A model generated the notes under the pieces. That model saw only the letters and a list, made by a program, of their open reading frames with translations. It did not search any database and was not told the origin of the DNA. The translations under genes and the position numbers were made by a program. A stretch of DNA of 64,000 nucleotides. Origin: Carettochelys insculpta (taxonomy: Eukaryota; Chordata; Testudines; Carettochelyidae). This document shows, one piece after another, positions 22,251 to 33,615 of this stretch (positions are counted from its first letter, which is position 1; each line of letters begins with the position of its first letter). The stretch is from contig NC_134147.1 in NCBI RefSeq assembly GCF_033958435.1, positions 42,402,001 through 42,466,000 of the forward strand. Direction: 5' to 3'.

Positions 22251-22370
22251 GTTCCCTGCCCTGCCATGCTGAAATGGGACTCAGTTTAATTGGTTTAATG
22301 GCTGGATCCCTCCTGCCGGCTGTTAAAGCAATTAAACTGAGTTCTATTTCAGTGCAGCAGGCAGGGACTG
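22251..22370. repeat. Imperfect inverted repeat (hairpin)
   Basis: The left arm around gctgaaatgggactcagttt and aattggtttaatggctgg pairs with the right arm ccggctgttaaagcaattaa and actgagttctatttcagtgc. Each arm is about 50 bases and the loop about 15. No target duplication is seen at the hairpin itself, so it may be an internal part of a larger element. Confidence 0.6.
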
Positions 22371-22497
22371 GGAGCTGGAAGAGTGAGCAGCGGCACCAGT
22401 GGGAGCCACATGCGACTCAGAGCTGCCCAGCCATCGACCCTTAGAAAATCTAATGGTAACCCATCTTTGGGTCCTGACTCAGGGTTGGGAATCCCTG

Positions 22498-22696
22498 GTT
22501 TACAGTCACCGGTCCTGGCTCTTAGTGTTCTGTTCTGTTTAGCTGTAATTTACCCTAAAATGTCTTCTAAAAGCCCAGTAAGCAGTGGAAGTGTTGGTAA
22601 TGTTGCTAGTCAATATTGACCTCCCCTGGTCTGGCAAATTCTCTGGTTCAGCACCTGTCAGGTCCTGAGGATGCCGGATTAGAGAGATTCAGTCTG
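22498..22696. mobile_element. Tigger-like element (CAGGTTGAACCTCTC family), right part only
   Basis: The order ccggtcctggctcttagtgt, agctgtaatttaccct, gcccagtaagcagtggaagt, attgacctcccctggtctgg and ggattagagagattcagtct matches the last two-thirds of the copies at 32436 and 41428. The left end is missing and is replaced by the GC-rich material before it. Confidence 0.7.
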
Positions 22697-23169
22697 TGCC
22701 TTTGTGAGATTACATCTCTAAATCATATGTCATGTTTTTTCTGCATATTTTGAACTGGAGAGTAAAGACAGTTATTTAAATGGAATATCTCTGTTAATAT
22801 TTAGTAAACATGTGAGAACTACACTGATTACCAAAGGTACTGTTTTCATCCTTTATTGGCCATGGTGACTTAGAGGTTTGTTTATAGATGTCTGTTATCG
22901 CTGATATAGTGCATCTCCTTTTCATTTAACCTAGAAACTGCTTTAATTGAATAAGAAAAACTGAAAAGGTAATGTTTTCTTTTTTACTGATATATCTTGT
23001 AAAACAAGAAATGATGGAGTGAACTGCATTTTTAAGTTACTTCCCTTAAGTCCTAGTTGAACTTAAAGTTTTTGCTTGTGTAGCAGCATTTGTTAATGAT
23101 GTGACTTTAATTTTTGGTAAAATTTCTGCATTGTCAAAATACCTAGCGTATACATACTTGTACTGGCAA

Positions 23170-23171
<2 letters not shown>
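22697..23171. other. Intronic sequence without recognised feature
   Basis: Plain AT-rich sequence leading to the GT microsatellite. Confidence 0.45.

Positions 23172-23266
<95 letters not shown>
23172..23266. repeat. (GT)n microsatellite, about 47 perfect units
   Basis: 95 bases of uninterrupted alternating g and t. Long perfect dinucleotide runs are typically length-polymorphic. The Cys-Val and His-Thr frames read through it on the two strands are artefacts. Confidence 0.98.
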
Positions 23267-23267
<1 letters not shown>

Positions 23268-23301
23268 AGCTCTACTGATAAATGGACTTGCTTGCTACTA
23301 T

Positions 23302-23369
23302 GCACTTGTCCACACTAGAACATTTTGCTGGACTTACTTCATGACAAACTCTTAAGTGTAGACAAGGCC
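23302..23369. mobile_element. Very short MITE of the GTCTACAC-end group
   Basis: The left end gcacttgtccacactagaac and the right end aagtgtagacaaggcc form an imperfect inverted repeat around about 30 bases. It is probably an internally deleted copy. The short length lowers confidence. Confidence 0.45.
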
Positions 23370-23516
23370 TCATTTCTCAGTAAAATTGAAGTAATGTGCA
23401 TCAAAATAATCTGATACACAGATTAATCCTGTAAGGAATTGAACCATGAAATTTTAACCTTTCAGTTTCCTTTTGTTTTGTGGCTATATTTCAAACTGTT
23501 GTGAACAATGAAGATG

Positions 23517-23664
23517 AAAAACAACAAGCAGTCCTGTGGCACCTTAGAGACTGTGTTGGGTTTTACCCATGAGAGCTCATGACCTAATATGTTAGTCTCT
23601 AAGGTGCCACGGAACTGCTTGTTGTTTTTGAAGTTACAGACTAACACAGCTACCCCTCTGAGAC
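23517..23664 (-). mobile_element. Cryptodiran-type SINE with inverted (snap-back) body
   Basis: Reading on the minus strand, the head (complement of cacagctacccctctgagac) leads into the body. Then the outermost 36 bases recur inverted. Arms 23517-23552 and 23594-23629 pair with about 2 mismatches, with ttttacccatgagagctcat in the loop. This is the same architecture as the copy at 13546 but in the other orientation and with different end points, so it is an independent insertion. Confidence 0.75.
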
Positions 23665-23665
23665 T

Positions 23666-25150
23666 TAGATGAAGTCATTATAAACACCTATGTAAAAAGA
23701 GCTGAGTAGCCGATAATTGGTTATCAGCAGTTCTATGGTAAACACTCTGCATCATGAACTTTAATAGTAAGTCCTTGGAAAGATTTTGGAAACATATTAA
23801 TAATATAGAAGGCAATCTATAAGGGATTTTTAAATAAGTTAAAAGGTTGGTAGTTTTCTTTGCAAGGTACGCATACCAGAGGTCAAGAAAATTTAAGTGA
23901 CATCATTCATTTTGATTTCCAAGGGAGCTTTGCATGGTATGGAATACAAAACTGGACTCAAAAGACTTCATTGCTCTTTCATACTAAAGAATTTTCAGGT
24001 GTAACTCGGAAAGAAAGAAACCCAGTGGAAAAACAAACTACCTCAGTTAAGGACCTCTTTTCAACATAGAACAAACTGAGAGATTTGCAAGTCTGTTTGA
24101 AACATTATATATGATTTAAGTATTCAAATTCAGAGTTTGTGTTTTCGTGCTTTAGTGTATATTAGGGACAAGTTTCTGCTTCTGAAAAGGAAGAAGGGAT
24201 GAGATGTGGATGACAAGCTAAAAATACCACTATTAAAGTATTTGATATGTAAAAATCAAATAGTTTCCGAGGATTTTCAGGAATTGTATGTTGTGGTTAC
24301 AGTAAGACCCATTGTAAGAAACTTTGCTTACTGATAGATTGTGTATTTAATTTTTCTGGGTGTAAGCTTGTCATTACTGCATGAAAACCAGCTTGGCATT
24401 TGCAGGAAAAGATAAATCCTTTGTTCTAGTTCAGCTTGCTCGATCTAAGTGTCACAAGACTGGATTGTCTTTATTAGTCCTTTGAGCAGAAGGAACATAT
24501 TGATGTCATGTAATGCTTGCAGATCAGTAGTGTTCGATACTTCAGATTCGGAGTTGTGCATCATATATGCTCTGTATGGATTAGAGCTGGGATACTCAGC
24601 TGTCAGAAGTTCAGGAGACAAATCACTGATCAGTATTACCCTAAAAAGCCATAGAATTGGGAAATTGTTTTTCCATTTACGTTGTGCACACACATACATG
24701 CACCCACAATTATTCTCACAGGAAAATGACTGGTGAAGTATTTTATCAGCTACAATTAGTTAATAACATGGTAAAAACATCCTGATTTGGCTAATAATTA
24801 AATCATGGTATTTTAATACCACCTGCAGCAAACAGCTGCAGGAGATGCATGAAAAAGCCACTTGCAGCTTGTGAGTCTGAGTATTACTGGATTACAAAGT
24901 CTAAACTTTTAACAGATTAAAGCATAATTTTATATCACAGGGGAAAAAAACATGTTAGGGTTTGTCTCTGAGATATTTGTATGCCTTTTGTAGGGGTCAA
25001 GGAGGGATTTTCACAGGAGTTGTTCTACCCAGTAGTTGTAGTACACGCACATCGAAAGACATAGGCATTACTTATATGAGGAAATGCTGCGCTGAAGTGA
25101 TTTAGAACACCAAGTGGTAGCTGGCTGACCAGAAGGTGACGTGTTTTTAG
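23666..25150. other. Intronic sequence without recognised feature
   Basis: AT-rich. The frames at 24445-24736 on both strands have no motifs or splice context. No repeat family is recognised. Confidence 0.45.
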
Positions 25151-25152
25151 TA

Positions 25153-25736
25153 CAGGTTGGACCTCCCTGGTCCAGCACCCGCAGGACCTGAGTGGTGCTG
25201 TACCAGAGAAGATCAGTTCTTCTCTGGCCCTTGCTCCTTGGTTCTCCTCTTGGCTGTTCAATCATCTGGCTGCCAATCCCAGTCACTTCACTGCCTCCTG
25301 GCTACTGGCTTCCTGGCCCTGTCTGCCAGCTTCCTGGGCCCAGCTGCAGCTCCCCAGCTGTGACTAGTCCTGGTCCCGTGGTTGCCAGCCTGTCTGTGGC
25401 TGGCTTCCTGGCCCAGCTGGTGGCTTTTCCGCCCTGGACATGGTTTTCTGGGCTGGCCACTGGTTGCTGGCTTCCTAGCCCCAACCGTGGGCCGCTGCTT
25501 CATGGCTCCAGCTTCCCAGCCCACCTTGCTCTTTGGCCACCTCCCCGGTCCCTGCTGATCCTTCTGTGACCAACCTGTCTGTGGCTGCCTGGCTTGGGCC
25601 AGGGCTCCCTGCTGCCAGACTCCTAGATGGCCCGTTTCCAGCCATCATGGCTTTCAGGTACATCATCATACATGGTCCTGCTGAATCATGGGATGTTGCC
25701 TGACCAGAAAGTCCCTGATTTCAGAGGTTCAACCTG
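25153..25736. mobile_element. Tigger-like element (CAGGTTGAACCTC ends) with GC-rich interior
   Basis: The left end caggttggacctccctggtc is preceded by TA (25151-25152). The right end gatttcagaggttcaacctg is followed by TA (25737-25738). The interior is a GC-rich irregular tandem of tggcttcctggcc-like units, unlike the AT-richer interior of the copies at 32436, 41428 and 59139. Four overlapping frames of 60-125 residues in it are composition artefacts. Confidence 0.72.
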
Positions 25737-25738
25737 TA

Positions 25739-26839
25739 TTAAGAGGATGAAGGAGTTATTAGGGCAGATGTGAAGCTTGCAAACTGTGTTCTGTTCCCTT
25801 GTGATGATGATAAGGGTATTTACTTGTCCTATTGCATAAATTCACTTGTGTACAAAAGGCACCACTTAAATCCTTCAGCGGGGCTCAGGTGAGCTGTAGG
25901 TGGTGCATAGATCAGGTTGTCAGCAAGCCTGAAACCCTGATTTAAATAATTGATTTTAATCTTCTTTAGTGTCTGTACTTTTTAGCTATTTTTCTGTGTA
26001 AAGATGGATTCTCCTTAGTTGGTAAAGATTAAAGAGATTGATTTGCAACTAAATACGGTCTTTACACTGCATTAAATTTCCTTTTTTTTTTTGCTAGTCA
26101 GAAGGCTACACTATATCTTTATGTATTATTTTAAGCAGTTACATTAATTATTTATATTCAGATTCTTAATTTTTATATTGGAAAGATGGTGGAAAAGGCA
26201 TTTATTCCTTACTTACGATTTGTGTCACACAATTTAAATGGAGATTCAAATTCTTTTAAAATGAGCAAAGGGCTTTTTAAAATATTTTATTAATTAAATA
26301 ATACCCTAACAAGAGTGGAGACATAAAGGGGAAAAGTAATGTTAGTAGTTAGTGAATTGAACTAATTACTTCTGCTCATCACAGCCATCAAGATTTTTAA
26401 AAGTAGTAGATCTCTTTCTTTCACATCTCATTTTTGTTTACATGCTGGGAGATGGCAACAAGCTTTCCTGCTTTTTCAACTTCTAGTCAGTGTCTCATCT
26501 TCGAATGAACTAATCATTGTACTGAGCTGGTAGAGGAAACTGAAGTGAAGAAGATATTTTCTCTTCATTCGCAGTAGAACTCCTGTTTTCTGAAACTGAT
26601 ATAACATTTCAGAAGGGGTGAATTTTTGCCCAGAGTGAGTGATTCTATATTATCACAAAAGTCTTTTTGCGTGGATCTCGCTTTTATGTAACCATAGGTG
26701 CTTCTATAACAAGAGAAGAAGTTCTTTATCTCCATTTCATAATACTTGTTCCATCTATTTATGATTCAAGATACATAAATAATGAATGTTTTTTACTAAC
26801 ACTGTCCAACGTGCTTGACTGCACACATTCTCTTTGTAA
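25739..26839. other. Intronic sequence without recognised feature
   Basis: Very AT-rich between 26040 and 26340. No feature recognised. Confidence 0.45.
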
Positions 26840-27245
26840 CCTTTGTCGACCACCTGCATTGTACACACTCGTGGCTCCTTACATTCTACCATTGCGACTT
26901 CCTCCCCGGCTCTCAGTACACTACATCCCATCCCTTTATATTTCAGGGATGTCTGTAGTCCTTTACACCCTTCTTCCTACAGGGGTTATGTCCTGTCACC
27001 CCATTCCCCCCTTTCCCCATACTTGGGGTCTTGCGCTTCCTTATTCACACCTCCGCTATATGCCAGGGATTCTCTCTAACCTACATAGCCTGTTCCTCCA
27101 TACTAAGATCCCTCATTTCTCCACTATGGCTACCACTACAAGTTGAATGCACTCTTCATTCTCCCTTCCCCTCATTCCTTCTCCTGCCCCATGGCAGGCT
27201 CTCTGTGCTCTCCCCACTTCCCTCTCAGCTATGTGGTAGGCTTTA
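26840..27245. repeat. C/T-rich low-complexity tract
   Basis: A pyrimidine-rich stretch with loosely repeated ccccat, caggggtt and cagggattct blocks. It could be the decayed interior of a mobile element. The + strand frame 26667-27146 passes through it and shows no domain. Confidence 0.4.
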
Positions 27246-28815
27246 AAAGCCTCTGCAGCTGCAGATTTATCCACTTGCATGCAAAAGAACCACCAGCTAA
27301 TATTTTGAACAAAATTTCTCTCTTCAAGGGATGTTTCAGAAATCCATATTTTAGGTCAGATATTGAGAGGAACTGTGAAAAATTGTTTTTCTCTCAACTG
27401 GGATTTGTCCTTTTCTGATAGGGCCATAGAAAATGATTTTAAGTATTTATTATCTGTATTTCCTGACACCTTCAAAGCTATACAGCTATGGAACCTGAGT
27501 GGTTTATACTATATATAAATAATAGTCATTTGTACTGTAGAATACATAACTTACTTTTCTTTGGGGACTGTTCAATATACAAGAAAAGAAGAAAGTTCTG
27601 TTTAGTGTGTGCCTAAAGTCTATTGAATCATGAAGGAAGTGGAAGGTAATTTCTGTCGAGAAGTAAAATGGAGGGTGGAGGAAAGCACAGTTTTGCTATA
27701 TTTTACTTCCTTTACTACTTTAGCTTGATGTTGGCAGACCTGACATAGTAGTTCAGGTTAAAAAGAAGAAAAAGAAAAAGACAAAGGTGTGAAGTTGTAC
27801 AAGGAAAGCAGACTACCACATGTAAAACGGATCAAACTGTACAGCCAGCTGAGCAGATGACAGAGCAGTGGAAGAGAACAAACTGTTTAACGGGAACTTT
27901 AATGACATACGAATAATCTCTATTGTAGGCTACTCACAAAGGAACTCTTCATAATACAACACAGCTTTCATCTGAATTATATCTAAAACTAAATGATCAC
28001 ATTCTGTCACACAGCTGAATAAGAAACAATGCTCTTGATTGCCTTGGAAATTTCAAATTACAGTATCTGTTTCATTTGCACTAATAGATTAGAAGAAAAA
28101 TTGAATAAATTAATATCATACTTTACCTTCACAAGCTACCCAAGATGACCCATGATGAAAACGAAGGTCCATTTCTGACCACACATAGAGACACAGCTCC
28201 TGCTGACTTAAGATATGTTTGCTCACTTGTATCAGGAAGATGCATTTTGTCTTTAGGGAATTAGGGATCTAAAAGAGCATTTAAAGAATTTTCAGTCTTT
28301 TCTCTAGATTTTATAACCCCCCATTTAGATAGTAAATAAATCAATGCACGATTATTATGAGATTAAATTTAGTCTAGTGATCAAATGGCTAAATATGTTT
28401 TCAGATAGGAGGTGGTTCAAATGTTTTCTTCAAAAAAGTGAACTGAAATGCTATAACTGAAAGCAAAATTATACGAAGAACCTCTGTTCTGTTCTTTTGA
28501 GACGTGCAGTACCCTCTTTTTGTCTTGACATGAGTACAGAAATCATAGTTTGTGTCCACAGCTGAAAGATTTGCTCAATTCTAACACATGCAAAGCCACA
28601 GAGATGGAATATAATACAGACTATATTTTACTATAAATTTTTGGCCGGACAAATTGAAACTGTACGCTCAACTTACTGGCATTTCTCAGTCTGTCCATCT
28701 TTCTAATGCAGTTAGCTTCCGATCTCAGTTTTGGCCAAGGTGGATAAAAATCATGCACTTTTATTTTGGAAACACAGTGAGCAGAGAAAGAAAAGGAGTT
28801 CAGGGCATGAGCTCA
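27246..28815. other. Intronic sequence without recognised feature
   Basis: AT-rich with an aagaagaaaaagaaaaag purine run near 27762. No exon or repeat family is recognised. Confidence 0.45.
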
Positions 28816-29130
28816 TCAAAGGCAAGTGGAGTATAACAATTGCAATTGTGGGAATGACAGCCTTCTGTTCCAGGAGACATTTGTGGGAGTTGAGTGCAAG
28901 GTGGCTATTGAGTTCCGCCTCCCCTTCATTCTAGGGCACATGGGAGAGGAGGCTGTGGACCTTGGTGAGAAGGGCAGGTGGTTCAGCATAGGGAGCAGGA
29001 GGATTTTGTGCTCCAGATGCTTTTCCTGCATCTCTACCAAGCGCTTCAGCATCTTTGTTTGCGCCCACCTGAGCCTCAAGATGTCATCCTGGGTTGTACA
29101 TTCATGCTCCCTGCATGTTCTTCTCACCAC
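28816..29130 (-). pseudogene. Antisense ORF of unknown element, coiled-coil-like plus Ser/Pro-rich tail
   Basis: A 104-residue minus-strand frame. Residues about 22-40 (RWAQTKMLKRLVEMQEKHLE) form a short amphipathic, Gln/Glu/Leu-rich segment. The tail contains SPRSTASSPMCPRMKGRR and HSTPTN. This arrangement resembles C-terminal parts of predicted turtle proteins that I associate with transposon-derived Myb/SANT-type ORFs; that link is from memory and unproven. The opposite strand also stays open for 112 residues, so composition contributes. It abuts a CR1 fragment of the same orientation at 29150. No splice sites fit it as a host exon. Most likely it is a decayed transposon gene. Confidence 0.4.
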
Positions 29131-29149
29131 ATGCTCCGTTTGTTTTCCT

Positions 29150-29345
29150 GCCTATCCTGGCTAATAGCCATTGATGGACTTAACCTCCACAAATTTATCT
29201 AGTTGTTTTTTGAACTCTCGTAAAGTCTTGGTCTTCACAACCTCCTCTGGCAAGGAGTCCTGCAGGCCTGCTATGTGCTGTGTGAACAAAAACTTCCGTT
29301 TGTTATGCTTTAAACCTGCTACCCATTAATTTCATTTGGTGACCC
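29150..29345 (-). mobile_element. CR1 LINE 3' fragment, antisense
   Basis: The order cctggctaatagccattgat, ccacaaatttatctagttg, cctcctctggcaaggagtcc, ctgtgtgaacaaaaacttcc and attaatttcatttggtgacc corresponds base by base in order to the C-terminal ORF2 region of CR1 copy A at about 4120-4310. It is truncated on both sides. Confidence 0.85.
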
Positions 29346-29962
29346 CAGTGGAGCTGGGTAACAGTCCATTAAGTATTCATTTGAATTGCCAGTGAGTACT
29401 AGAAAGCAGTAAATTTTTAACTTCTCAGCTCTGGTGTTTCAAGCTCACGGCATACTTAGACGTTAGACGTTATTGCATTGATTTTGTTTCATGGTTGCAA
29501 GTTTTTCTTTTGAACAGGGTGGTGTTTAAGCTATGGACTACACCGAAAATTAGATGAATGTAACTAAGGTGCTTAGGCATGTGAGTGCCATAGAGATGTT
29601 GACTCCTGCCTGCACACACCTCTCCCAAACATAGTATTGACACAGCTAAGTCTGTGGGGGATACTTCCACCATTGACCTGGCTACCATCACGTGGGGCAG
29701 AGAAATATTGGAAGTCCTTTCTGTCATTGTAGTCTGCATCTACGCACTATATGGCCAAAGGTGCGTGGCTACAGTGCCATTGCTGTGTTGTTGTGGTGCC
29801 TATATTGTTGGCCTTTTTCTTTAAATAAAAGCTGAGATTCTCTTGAAAAAGATGAGACCTTGGGAGGGGGGGAAGTTCATTGACCTTCTGTGGTCTGGCA
29901 CATTTTGAGCACTGTGGCTAATCCCCTTCCATTACTGTGCTGCTTTGCCATTTAATTTAAAC
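29346..29962. other. Intronic sequence without recognised feature
   Basis: No repeat family or exon is recognised. Confidence 0.45.
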
Positions 29963-30165
29963 ATGGACAGAAGCACCTTCCAGGTTTGATATTAGGAAGA
30001 ACTATTTCACCAGGAAGGTAGTGAAAAACTGGAATGTGTTACCAAGAGAGGTGGTGGAATCTCCATCCCTAGAGGTTTTTAAGTCCAATCTTGACGTAGT
30101 CATGGCTGGGATGATTTAGTTGGGGTTGGTCCTGCTTTAGGTTCCAGAGGTTTTATTGAATGATT
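29963..30165 (+). mobile_element. CR1 LINE 3' fragment, sense (older subfamily)
   Basis: The order gatattaggaagaactattt, ccaggaaggtagtgaa, gttaccaagagaggtggtgg, aatctccatccctagaggtt and gctgggatgatttagttggg is the sense C-terminal ORF2 and 3' region of CR1 of the bird-like subfamily. The terminal octamer tail is missing. Confidence 0.8.
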
Positions 30166-31012
30166 TAATACTTTTATTAGTGGAAAGTAGGTAGCTGAAG
30201 AGTTCAAAGCTGGTAAGTCCAACACTAATTCTAATCATATGTGTTCAGTTCATGGCCATCTTATCACTAATATTAAACACTGTTCTGATCTTGAATATTG
30301 TTGTTTCAGTTTGTCTGGAAAAGATATTAGTAGGTGTGTAGATATTCCCAATGCTTTGAACTCTCATTAATCTTTTAATTAACTGTATTGATAATATCCA
30401 ATAAACTACTTCTGATACAAGAAGAGAAGCCCTTCTTGAGGAGGCTGGGTCTGCTTCTCACCACAGAGCATTGCTATTTATGTTTCAGTGCTGCTTTCCT
30501 GCAGTCTTGATGTAAGATCCATTTTAACTCAAAATACTGTGAAGTTCCCAAAGAGAGGTGGATAGCTAGAATTTTCCACATGGCTGATAACATCTCCCTG
30601 TAATGAATGATATAGAATGATTGCTTCACTGTTGACATTTAACCTGTGTAACTAACCGCATACAACTCAGAAAAGATTGGACAATTCTTGTTTGGTTTAA
30701 TGTTCAAATCCTTGCAGTTTGGTGTGAAACAGTTAGCCATGAAATAACCTGGGAGTGTTTTTCTTGTGAAATGTGATCAGTGTTGAGGAAATTGAGGGTA
30801 CTGCTGGAACATTTGGTTTTCCAGTTAAAATATTAAAAGCCATGCATTTAGCAGGTATTTGGGGACATTTATTTGTAGTAACATTTTCAGTATTTCATGA
30901 AGATATGGGCAAAGTTCTTGAATAAATAGTTTGAAAAAAAATGATGTTTTGGCCAACCAAAACTATTCCCGAATTTGGCATGAATAGTTCCACCCATTAG
31001 CAGAGCCCCCGT
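30166..31012. other. Intronic sequence without recognised feature
   Basis: AT-rich; nothing recognised. Confidence 0.45.
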
Positions 31013-31103
31013 AGCCAGCAGCGTGTATTTCTACAGGTGGTGCACATTTGGATATGCACAAAATTTATTCCACCTCTGGATGGAAGAATTAGGGGGAGCA
31101 CTG
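31013..31103. mobile_element. hAT-type MITE (cagtgttccct family), half copy
   Basis: agccagcagcgtgtatttct, gtgcacatttggatatgcac and cacctctggatgg, ending gggggagcactg, correspond to the reverse-oriented half of the element at 17970. The other half is missing. Confidence 0.65.
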
Positions 31104-32433
31104 GTCACAGTTGGATTACAGCAGCTTGGTGTCTTGGGCACATACAGCACAGAGCCTTCTGCTTTTCCTTATGCAGTGACTCCACTTCTGCTGCTACTCG
31201 GGGTGGCTGGGGCTTCAAAAATCTGAGCATGCATAAATGCTTCAACATTTGCGTGCAGAATTCCTGTGGGATCAGGCAGTTGCTCTAACAGCATGTGAAA
31301 ATGACGGATGAAAAGTTGAAAGGACGTCATCTGAGCACAAAGCATTTGCACAGCTGAGTACTGAAATCTGGCCCTGAACTTCTGTTACTTACTTGTAATG
31401 TTTTTTTTTTTTAAACTCCATTTAAACTAGTGTTAAGAAGGATTCAGTTTAATTTTGCTGTCAGGCTTTTGTCAGTTTTAAATCTGTCTTTCCATTTCAA
31501 AAGTAAATATTTTTGCATTTTGATATTTTTAATGTACAAGAGTCCTCAAAGCCTGTTAGAAATGGAGTTAATTTTAAATGCTTGGTTCAAAGCAGGATGG
31601 AAAAACTATTTGTACTTTCCGTTAGAGAGTGATGTTGAAGGCAACAGTATGCATACTCTCAAGTATGCTTTTTGGTATTAGGGTGTTTTATAGCCATTTT
31701 TAGTTATCAAATGTCTCCATATTCAATGGATTTATAGTGATATGAGTAATAGGTAAGGGGCTAACAAATCAAAATCTCATTTCAGATGTTTGACACTAAT
31801 GTTGTGCTGATTTATTGTTTTGTGTGTTGGATTTCTGATCAAATTACCAAAAGATCTGCTTGGAAATAACACAAGGAAAAAAATTAGAAATGGGGTACTG
31901 CATTTCATATTTTATACACCATAGAAGGTATTCTTAGTTGTTAAATAAATTGAAGGAGTAGCATTTATTAAAAGAAACAATACACAGAATTACAGAAAGC
32001 ATAATTCTCAAAAGTTGAAAAAGGCATATAAAAGTGCAACATGTTACCAAAGAGTCAGGTACAAAACTACTTTATTCTTAACTAGTCCTGCCATATTTTA
32101 CTGCTGTTTGGGATAATCCTACAGCTGCAACAATAACCAAATGCATAATTGAGAAGCAGCTGCACGAAATTTTCATTTTTAATGCATAAAATTGGAAGCA
32201 TTAGATAAGCTTTATGTATAATACAGAAAACTAAACAACATTGTTTTCTGTGCTGTCCTAGCAGCTGTGTAGGGGAGAAAAGCTGCACCTTCTACATTTC
32301 TCAGCCGTCCATTCTAAATGAATTTGGGGACAGATTATTAAAGTAAGAAAATACCTATGCGTGGTGGGGTTTATTCTGCCTTAAAGTGGAAAATATACAG
32401 AATTATTTGTTTCCTTTTTGTTTGTAATTGTAA
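31104..32433. other. Intronic sequence without recognised feature
   Basis: Includes a T run near 31399-31411. No exon or repeat family is recognised. Confidence 0.45.
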
Positions 32434-32435
32434 TA

Positions 32436-32761
32436 CAGGTTGAACCTCTCTTCCCGGCATTCTTTTGTTCCACATCTGTAGTATGGCATGGTTTTAGTTA
32501 GCTCGACGACCACTTATTATAGGTGTGTGTCCAAGTTTCCTGTAGTCCCATAAAGTTTGTTTACAGCCACCAGTCCTGGCTGTCAGTGTTCTGGGCTGGT
32601 ATTTAGCTGTAATTTACCCCTAAATGTCTTCTAAGAGTGCAGTAAGCATACTGCAAGTGTTGGTAATGTGCTAGACAATATTGACTTCCCATAGTCTGGC
32701 AAATTCTCTTCTTTGACACCTGTCAGGTTCTGAGACTGCCGGGTTAGAGAGGTTCAACCTG
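32436..32761. mobile_element. Tigger-like MITE (CAGGTTGAACCTCTC ends), full copy
   Basis: The left end caggttgaacctctcttccc is preceded by TA (32434-32435). The right end gggttagagaggttcaacct ends at g 32761 and is followed by TA (32762-32763). The terminal inverted repeat is about 20 bp and the length 326 bp. Non-coding. The TA duplication and CAG ends fit the pogo/Tigger group. Confidence 0.8.
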
Positions 32762-32763
32762 TA

Positions 32764-33464
32764 CCAATGTGTGATATTGGAGAAAATTTCTGATGCCTTT
32801 CCCAGCTTCCCACCTATCTCTATTCAAGGTGACTGCTTTTTAGCAGTGTATATCAGAGTGCCTGCTCAAGATGTGGAATTCCTCAGAGTTGTGACATAAA
32901 TGAGCCTTGGTCTGTTTTTAAAATGCTGTCTGCTTTGTCTCTTAGCTGACTGTACATTTACAGGTGTAAGCAAATAAGAAGTTTCCTAATGGCGTGGATT
33001 GCAAGAGTACTGAAAGAGATGTCAGATTGTTTTGACATTCGTTTCATTGTCACTTTTATTTTACTGAATTATATAGAAAAGATGTAAAATAATGGTTATT
33101 GTCCAGAAGCCAGCCTTTAAGTTTTGAGTGCTTTCTCTCTCTCCTCTGAGACAGCTCTATTTATTTAATTTTAAGATTGATATTTGTATTTGTACTCTGC
33201 CTCCCCCCAATAAAAATAGTTTGGCAACATGCTTCATTTTTTAAAGCAGCTCACCTCCTTATCAATGTCAGAAAAACGCATCTACAACCCTCATTTATAT
33301 CAGTTTAATGGTAAAGATTAGATCCTGCAAAACCTTACTCATGGGCCTGATTTGTGTGTGTGAAACAGTGAATAATTTTGGTAGTTTGATACCACTTGGG
33401 CTACTTTTGTTACTTCTAGTACAAGTACGTACTTTGTTGCTGTCGTGGGGTTGGTGTTAGGATA
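32764..33464. other. Intronic sequence without recognised feature
   Basis: Only a short tagatcctgcaaaaccttac motif near 33316 recalls a common amniote repeat. Nothing firm. Confidence 0.4.
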
Positions 33465-33615
33465 TTATCTTCAGCACTGGACTAGAAATGAAGATCTCTG
33501 AGTCCTCATTACCTAGTTTTTCTAGCTCTTCCTCTTGCCTGACCTTGAGCAAATCTCTTGGGCCAAAACAGCCATTGTTTTACAGATAATGGAATTTTAA
33601 AACAGAGGCTGAAGG
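33465..33615 (+). mobile_element. MIR (CORE-SINE) fragment, sense
   Basis: agcactggactagaaatgaa, tctgagtcctcattacctag and cttgcctgaccttgagcaaa follow MIR order (box region, then 'tgaccttgggcaagtcactt'). The following ttttacagataatgg may be its 'ctgtaaaatggg' block. Diverged. Confidence 0.55.

Noticed and set aside
23093..23355. His-Thr and Cys-Val repeat ORFs on the two strands
   Set aside because: Both are translations of the (GT)n microsatellite and have no independent coding evidence.
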